Below, one piece after another: positions 59,306 through 64,000 of a DNA stretch of 64,000 bases. The translations under genes and the position numbers were made by a program. Position 1 is the stretch's first letter; each line of letters starts with the position of its first letter. The notes below the pieces were generated by a model. The model ran no database searches. It saw only the letters and a program-made list of their open reading frames with translations, and was not told where the DNA came from. This stretch comes from CAYRGQ01 sp964444885 (GTDB lineage Bacteria; Bacteroidota; Bacteroidia; Sphingobacteriales; Sphingobacteriaceae): the NCBI GenBank assembly GCA_964444885.1, contig CAYUIZ010000003.1, forward strand, positions 29,181 to 93,180, in the 5' to 3' direction.

Positions 59306-60622
59306 ATGAGTTTACGTGCGTTTTTTGGTTTAGTGGGTTGTATGATCGCCTGGCCAGTCTTAGCCGTTTCGCAAGAGATGCTGTCGCTGGAAGACGCGAT
59401 TGCCATCGCGCTAAAAAATAATTACGATATCCAAATGGTCGCCAAGGAAGTGGCCATAGCGGAAAATGATGCGAATATCGCCAACGCGGGAATGTTGCCG
59501 TCGATAACGGGCAATATGGCGCGGACGGCGGCTACCCAAAACATGACCCAGACGTTGTTGAGTGGCGAAACCCGGGAGCTGTCCGGCGCGCAAAGCAATT
59601 CCTTTCTTTACGGTGCTGCGCTGGACTGGACCGTTTTCGACGGATTCCGGATGTTTACCCGTTATGAGCAGCTCAAGGAGCTCAGGGCGCTCGGCGAGGA
59701 GACGATGAAGTCGGTCATCCTGGCGACGGTCTTTGACGTCATTGCCAATTATTACGATTTGGTGCAGCAGCAGCACCTGATTGATGCTACGCGTACGGCC
59801 CTGGACTTGTCGGCGTTTCGCCACCAAATCGCCGAGAGCCGCTATCAGATTGGGCGGGCTGCCAAACTGGAGGTGCTCACCGCGAGCGTCGACATGAATA
59901 CCGATACGACGAACCTGCTGCGGCAGCGGGAAACCTACCGGAACATCCAAATACGCTTGAACGAGTTGCTCGCCCGGGATGTGGATATGGATTTTACCGT
60001 CATCGATACCTTCGTTATTGCGCACGATATGGATTATGAGGCGCTGGCCAGCAAGGCAAAGGAACTGAATCCGGATTTGCAGGCCGCTATTGTCAGCCAC
60101 CGCATTCAGCAACTCGAACTGAAACACATACGCGGGGCACGCTATCCGGTGGTCAACGTCACTTCTGCGTATACCCGTTCGCGCTCGGAAAGCGCTTTCG
60201 GCTTCTCGACGCAGTCGAACGTCAACGGCTTGAACTACGGCATCACGGCCTCAGTCAATATCTTTAACGGCTTCCTACAACGGCGCAGTGAGCGCAACGC
60301 CGAATTCGCGATTGAGCAGGCGGAGTTGCAAGTCAGCAAGGTCCGGGGCAATATCGAGGCGCAATTGCGGTCAGCGTACCAGACCTATCTCACGAGCCTC
60401 GAGCTCGTTCGCCTGGAGTCCAGCAATAAGCGCATCGCCGAGGAGAACCTCGATATTACCTTGGAAAAGTTTAAGCTGGGCAGTATCGCGCCAGTCGAAT
60501 TTCGCGAAGCACAACGCAACTTTGTTGACGCCAGTGCACGCTACAGCACAGCGCAGTACAACGCCAAGATTGCCGAAATCACCCTCAACCAGATTGCCGG
60601 AACGCTTAACTTGGGGGAGTAA
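59306..60622 (+). CDS. TolC family outer membrane efflux protein
   Basis: 438 residues with signal peptide (FFGLVGCMIAWPVLAVSQ). OEP domains with internal coiled-coil repeats (AIALKNNYDIQMVAKEVAI and LDITLEKFKLGSIAPVEFREAQ, the second half hallmark) are plain. It forms the trimeric channel of the tripartite pump. Last gene of the operon; downstream is A/C-rich repeat DNA. Confidence 0.93.
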   Translation: MSLRAFFGLVGCMIAWPVLAVSQEMLSLEDAIAIALKNNYDIQMVAKEVAIAENDANIANAGMLPSITGNMARTAATQNMTQTLLSGETRELSGAQSNSFLYGAALDWTVFDGFRMFTRYEQLKELRALGEETMKSVILATVFDVIANYYDLVQQQHLIDATRTALDLSAFRHQIAESRYQIGRAAKLEVLTASVDMNTDTTNLLRQRETYRNIQIRLNELLARDVDMDFTVIDTFVIAHDMDYEALASKAKELNPDLQAAIVSHRIQQLELKHIRGARYPVVNVTSAYTRSRSESAFGFSTQSNVNGLNYGITASVNIFNGFLQRRSERNAEFAIEQAELQVSKVRGNIEAQLRSAYQTYLTSLELVRLESSNKRIAEENLDITLEKFKLGSIAPVEFREAQRNFVDASARYSTAQYNAKIAEITLNQIAGTLNLGE

Positions 60623-60936
60623 TCGCTTGGTTTTCCTGTAGTGGCGCGAGCTTAACGCGTGTCCATGACTACATTGTATTTGTACATCGCGTTGCAAACG
60701 AACGAATGACTCGCCCGATTATAATGAGTTAGATCCCTCTTCGCATCGGGATGATAGGATAAATGTTGTTTCAACATCCCCAGATCTTCCAAGAAACGAA
60801 TCAACAACTCACCGCCTCAACGAATCACCGCCTGAGCGCAATGCTACTTCGTGGAGAAATCACTTAACCACCCATCCGGCCATCTGTTATAAAATACACG
60901 ATGTTTATCTGTGCGTCATCCGGTTTCGCATCTGGA
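60623..60936. other. intergenic region with repeats before the P-type ATPase
   Basis: 314 bases. A 41-codon open stretch on the minus strand at 60652-60777 has no recognised domain. A hairpin ATGTTG-TTT-CAACAT is at 60763-60777. The A/C-rich repeat block at 60795-60833 matches the one at 63808-63899. No clear terminator for the TolC gene was found. Confidence 0.6.
60795..60833 (+). repeat. A/C-rich direct repeat, left copy
   Basis: The first 33 bases (60795-60827, beginning AACGAATCAACAACTCACCG) match 63832-63864 at 32 of 33 positions in the same orientation. The two copies bracket the P-type ATPase gene. Confidence 0.75.
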
Positions 60937-63609
60937 TTAACGCTTTTTTTTCATCCTTCCAAAAAGCTTGATTACTTCATCTGCTAGAAGCGGGATCAGT
61001 CCGAGGCTCAAAACCAGTAGCCAGTCAGTTAGTCCGATGGATTGCAGTTTGAAAGCCTCCCGCATAAACGGAATATAAAGCACGATGAATTGTAATCCGA
61101 TTCCCAAAATCACGGCCCCGATGAGATATTTATTGGAGAAAATCCCGACCTGGAAAATGGATTTGGAGTTGTGCCTGAAACTTAAGGAATAGAATAGCTG
61201 ACAAGCAATAATCGTTATGAAAGCCAGCGTTCGGGCATATTCGTGGACGGCTTGCGGGATTTCGCTTCCAAACGGATGGTGTCCTCGGGTATAATACCCC
61301 AAAAGAAAAGCGATAATGGTTAAAGCCCCAATCAGGGTTCCCGCGAGGAGGACTCTCCGTCCCGCTCCATGTGAAAAGAAGTTTTCGTTCACGGTACGGG
61401 GTTTGTCTTTCATCACGTCTTTATCTCCCGGATCCACGCCAAGTGCTACCGCCGGAAGCGTATCGGTGACCAAATTGATCCATAAAAGCTGGGTGGCGAT
61501 AAGCGGTACGGGAAGGCCTGCTACAATCGCAACAAACATCGCAATCACTTCGCCCATATTACACGAAAGCAGGAAAATAACCGATTTTTTGATGTTGTTA
61601 TATATGTTCCGCCCCTGCTCGATGGCACTGATGATTGTCGAGAAATTGTCATCAGCCAGAATCATATCCGAGGCATTTTTGGCGACATCGGTACCTTGGA
61701 TTCCCATGGCCACCCCAATGTCGGCCGCATTGAGCGAAGGGGCATCGTTGACCCCGTCTCCTGTCATCGACACGATATTCCCTTTGGATTTGAACGCACG
61801 TACGATATTCACTTTGTGTTCGGGCGAAACCCTAGCAAACACTTTGTAATCCGTGATATGCGATTCCAATTCGGATCGGGACATGCTGTGGATGTTCGCG
61901 CCGGTTGTGGCCTCCGAAATATCGTTGGCAATGCCAAGATCCTTTGCGATCGCAAACGCCGTGTTTTTGTGGTCGCCCGTAATCATTACGGTTGTGATTC
62001 CTGCTTCTTTGGCTGTGTCGATCGAACCCTTGACTTCTTCCCGCGGAGGGTCAATCATGCCAACAATGCCAATCATCACCAAGCTTTTTTCAAAATCATC
62101 AGGCGATATCGGATTGTCCAACGGTTTAAAAGCTGCTGCCAATGTTCGGAGTGCTTTTTTAGACATGGCGTCCGATGCTTCCAATAAATCGGCTTTGTGG
62201 GTTTCGGTCATCGGAACGGTTTTGCCCTGTTCCAGCACGTATTGGCATTTCAGGATCAGGCTGTCGATAGCGCCTTTGGCATACACCACGTATTTGCCGT
62301 CTTTTTGATGCAAGGTTGACATCATTTTGCGGTCCGAATCAAAAGCCAGTTCATCTGTCCGGGGCTGGTTTGCCAGCAGTTCTTTTCGGTTGGTTTTTAA
62401 GTTATCCGCCCATTGCAATAAAGCGATTTCGGTAGGGTCGCCCGTATTTTCGCCGTTTTCCAATGTGGCATCAGACGCCAGTACCATGGCGTCGGAGAGC
62501 ACCCTGCCATCAGCGGATAAATCGGCGTCCGCTTGTTGTATGTTATCCGTGAAGGTAAAGGACTCCCGGACAGTCATCTTGTTTTGGGTAAGTGTTCCCG
62601 TTTTGTCAGAACACACGATATTGACCGAACCCAACGTTTCAACCGCAGTGAGCTTTTTGATGATCGCGTTTTGCTTAGCCATTTTGGTGACCCCGATGGA
62701 AAGCACCACCGCTACAATAGCGGCTAACCCTTCGGGAATGGCGGCCACCGCCAACGACACGGAGATCAGGAACATCTCGCTTAGATCCCTTCCTTGGAAG
62801 AAAGAAACCCCAAAAATAACCACACACACGACAATTGCCGCGATTCCTAGGGTTTTCCCCAGTTTGTCCAAACGAATTTCAAGCGGTGTCTTGGTGTCGG
62901 CGTCCTCGCTCAGAATACGGGCAATATTCCCCACTTCGGTATTGGTTCCCGTGCCGATGACGATGCCCGTGCCTCTCCCGTACGTCACCAAAGTGGTCAT
63001 ATAAGCGAGGTTGGTGCGGTCGCCGACCGGAATGTACTCTTCCGGAAAAATAGCATCCGAATCTTTGGTCACTGCAACGGATTCGCCGGTTAGGGCTGAT
63101 TCGTCGATTTGTAGGTTGGCACTTTCGATCAGGCGTAGGTCGGCCGGGATATAGCGGCCAGCATCCAACACCACGATGTCCCCGGGAACGATGTCTTCCG
63201 AACTGATTTCTTTTATTAGACCATCACGTTTTACCAACGATTTCGGGGAGGCCATATCCCGCAAGGCATCAATGGCATTTCCAGCCCTTACTTCCTGGAT
63301 GACCCCCAGTGTAGCATTGATGAGGATGACAGCCGTAATGATGATCGCGTCTGCGTATTCCCCCATCAACATGGTAATGATGACCGCGCCCATCAACACA
63401 TAGATCAATGCGTCTTGCAATTGGGAAACGAACAGCATAAAAACGGATTTCCGTTTATGTGTCTGCAATTTATTGGGTCCGTATTGGTTTTTTCTTTTTT
63501 GGACTTCGTCTTCCGACAGGCCCAAACCGGCATCTACATCGAGCTTGTCAATGACTTCATTGGACGATTGGGTGTGGAATAAGGGTGCGGCGGTTTTCGA
63601 ATCGCTCAT
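60937..63609 (-). CDS. calcium-type cation-translocating P-type ATPase
   Basis: 890 residues from ATG 63609 (SDSKTAAPLFHTQSSN); another in-frame ATG at 63681 would add 24 residues. Cation-ATPase N domain (about 10-75), TM4 AAIPEGLAAIVAVVLSIG with the PEGL motif of PMCA/SERCA-like pumps, phosphorylated Asp335 in CSDKTGTLTQNKM, and MTGDGVNDAPSLNAADI hinge. The C-terminal six-helix domain is complete. It probably exports Ca2+. By eye its GC is patchy and partly lower than in neighbours. Confidence 0.94.
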   Translation of the reverse strand: MSDSKTAAPLFHTQSSNEVIDKLDVDAGLGLSEDEVQKRKNQYGPNKLQTHKRKSVFMLFVSQLQDALIYVLMGAVIITMLMGEYADAIIITAVILINATLGVIQEVRAGNAIDALRDMASPKSLVKRDGLIKEISSEDIVPGDIVVLDAGRYIPADLRLIESANLQIDESALTGESVAVTKDSDAIFPEEYIPVGDRTNLAYMTTLVTYGRGTGIVIGTGTNTEVGNIARILSEDADTKTPLEIRLDKLGKTLGIAAIVVCVVIFGVSFFQGRDLSEMFLISVSLAVAAIPEGLAAIVAVVLSIGVTKMAKQNAIIKKLTAVETLGSVNIVCSDKTGTLTQNKMTVRESFTFTDNIQQADADLSADGRVLSDAMVLASDATLENGENTGDPTEIALLQWADNLKTNRKELLANQPRTDELAFDSDRKMMSTLHQKDGKYVVYAKGAIDSLILKCQYVLEQGKTVPMTETHKADLLEASDAMSKKALRTLAAAFKPLDNPISPDDFEKSLVMIGIVGMIDPPREEVKGSIDTAKEAGITTVMITGDHKNTAFAIAKDLGIANDISEATTGANIHSMSRSELESHITDYKVFARVSPEHKVNIVRAFKSKGNIVSMTGDGVNDAPSLNAADIGVAMGIQGTDVAKNASDMILADDNFSTIISAIEQGRNIYNNIKKSVIFLLSCNMGEVIAMFVAIVAGLPVPLIATQLLWINLVTDTLPAVALGVDPGDKDVMKDKPRTVNENFFSHGAGRRVLLAGTLIGALTIIAFLLGYYTRGHHPFGSEIPQAVHEYARTLAFITIIACQLFYSLSFRHNSKSIFQVGIFSNKYLIGAVILGIGLQFIVLYIPFMREAFKLQSIGLTDWLLVLSLGLIPLLADEVIKLFGRMKKKR

Positions 63610-63738
63610 ATGTATGGAGACAACTTTGGATCCATAAAGTTGGAAAGTAATTTGCCGCTGTTCTACTTTTCGTACGCTCATTGGATGGGCGTTTCGATTA
63701 GCGGTGTTTTCGTATCTTGGGTTTACTAATTAACTTCC

Positions 63739-63746
63739 CAAACCTA
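63739..63746 (-). promoter_or_regulatory. -7 promoter box of the P-type ATPase
   Basis: TAGGTTTG on the minus strand matches TAnnTTTG, with TTTG-like sequence at 63769-63772 (22-base gap, slightly long). It lies upstream of both candidate starts. Confidence 0.5.
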
Positions 63747-63807
63747 CTGATTTTTTCTTTCTAATAACCAAAACGTTTTGCCCTGTTGCCATCGTGATCT
63801 CGTTCGA

Positions 63808-63899
63808 AACGAATCAACAACTCAACAACTCAACGAATCCACAACTCACCGCCTCAACGAATCAACAACTCACCGCACAACGAATCAACAACCCACCAA
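63808..63899 (+). repeat. tandem A/C-rich repeat array, right copy
   Basis: Multiple variants of AACGAATCAACAACTCA and CTCACCGC follow one another without regular spacers. Its segment 63832-63864 is the partner of 60795-60827. Confidence 0.7.
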
Positions 63900-63953
63900 A
63901 CAAAACCTCCAACCCACTTATCTGGGACCTACGTTAATGCCACTGCATCTCCG

Positions 63954-63961
63954 TACCTTTG
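63954..63961 (+). promoter_or_regulatory. promoter box for a gene beyond the window
   Basis: TACCTTTG is a perfect TAnnTTTG on the plus strand 39 bases from the end; the downstream gene lies outside. Confidence 0.4.
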
Positions 63962-64000
63962 TGCGTTTTCATCATAACTGGGAGAAAGTGATTCGTTCGC

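Larger units (their letters stand above)
63610..64000. other. end of window: promoter region and A/C-rich repeats
   Basis: 391 bases from the P-type ATPase start to the window edge. They contain its possible upstream start (63681), a perfect promoter box on the minus strand (63739-63746), a tandem A/C-rich block (63808-63899) and a plus-strand promoter box (63954-63961) pointing out of the window. No gene is seen. Confidence 0.6.

Noticed and set aside
63808..63899. Possible CRISPR array
   Set aside because: Repeats are variable in sequence, only 10-25 bases long, have no regular unique spacers, and no cas genes are near.

Overview
The window reads as chromosomal DNA of a moderately GC-rich (about 50-55% by eye) member of the Bacteroidota, most likely a Sphingobacteriaceae relative such as Parapedobacter or Olivibacter. 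The evidence is a set of perfect TAnnTTTG (Bacteroidota -7) promoter boxes at sensible distances from starts, mostly weak Shine-Dalgarno sequences, and marker gene sets: ftsX-DUF3098-uppP-truB, a fused CcoNO cbb3 oxidase with a one-haem CcoP, a large Bacteroidota-type LptD, a LOG protein next to an ATP-cone nuclease, and an M61 glycyl aminopeptidase. The genus is inference.

Layout. 1-5.0 kb: the end of a cbb3 cytochrome oxidase operon (ccoNO-ccoQ-ccoP-ccoG-fixH-SafE-like) followed by a tandem universal stress protein. 5.0-7.5 kb: a thioredoxin-fold lipoprotein, a patatin and an alpha/beta hydrolase. 7.7-17 kb: tRNA-Arg(ACG), adk, obg, a secreted propeller-like protein, an esterase, an SMR transporter, a LOG/ATP-cone-nuclease pair, an M19 dipeptidase, DUF423, ddh and a PfpI protein. 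17.2-22.6 kb: rpmH-rnpA-yidD-tsaB and, on the other strand, ftsX-DUF3098-uppP-truB plus ribF. 22.9-33.9 kb: M16 peptidase, bestrophin, xerD, acyl-CoA dehydrogenase, recQ and aldehyde dehydrogenase. 34-43.8 kb: pstSCAB, lptD-cinA, and divergently a cell-wall amidase and an MlaD protein. 43.8-51 kb: an AlkB/Ada-like alkylation repair pair, a BrkB-like protein, a hybrid histidine kinase with Hpt, and a long-chain acyl-CoA ligase. 51.3-60.6 kb: a small outer-membrane protein, an AT-rich serine hydrolase insert, an M61 peptidase and a complete RND-type tripartite efflux operon. 60.9-63.7 kb: a calcium-type P-type ATPase bracketed by A/C-rich direct repeats.

Most of the window is ordinary core genome: respiration, ribosome biogenesis and RNA processing, envelope assembly (LptD, MlaD, UppP, FtsX, amidase) and repair (RecQ, AlkB, Ada-like). 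The parts that do not fit are (i) the roughly 1.1 kb AT-rich segment 51861-53010, a single serine-hydrolase gene flanked by two structured sites that share the same end boxes (CGCTAAC ... GTTAACCCC) in opposite orientation and resemble integron attC sites; (ii) the P-type ATPase between 33-bp near-identical direct repeats about 3 kb apart; (iii) an ATP-cone plus Mrr-like nuclease translationally coupled to a LOG-family nucleotide hydrolase; and (iv) a strong terminator at 16374-16407 with no gene in front of it. No CRISPR array, rRNA, transposase or integrase of an integron was seen.
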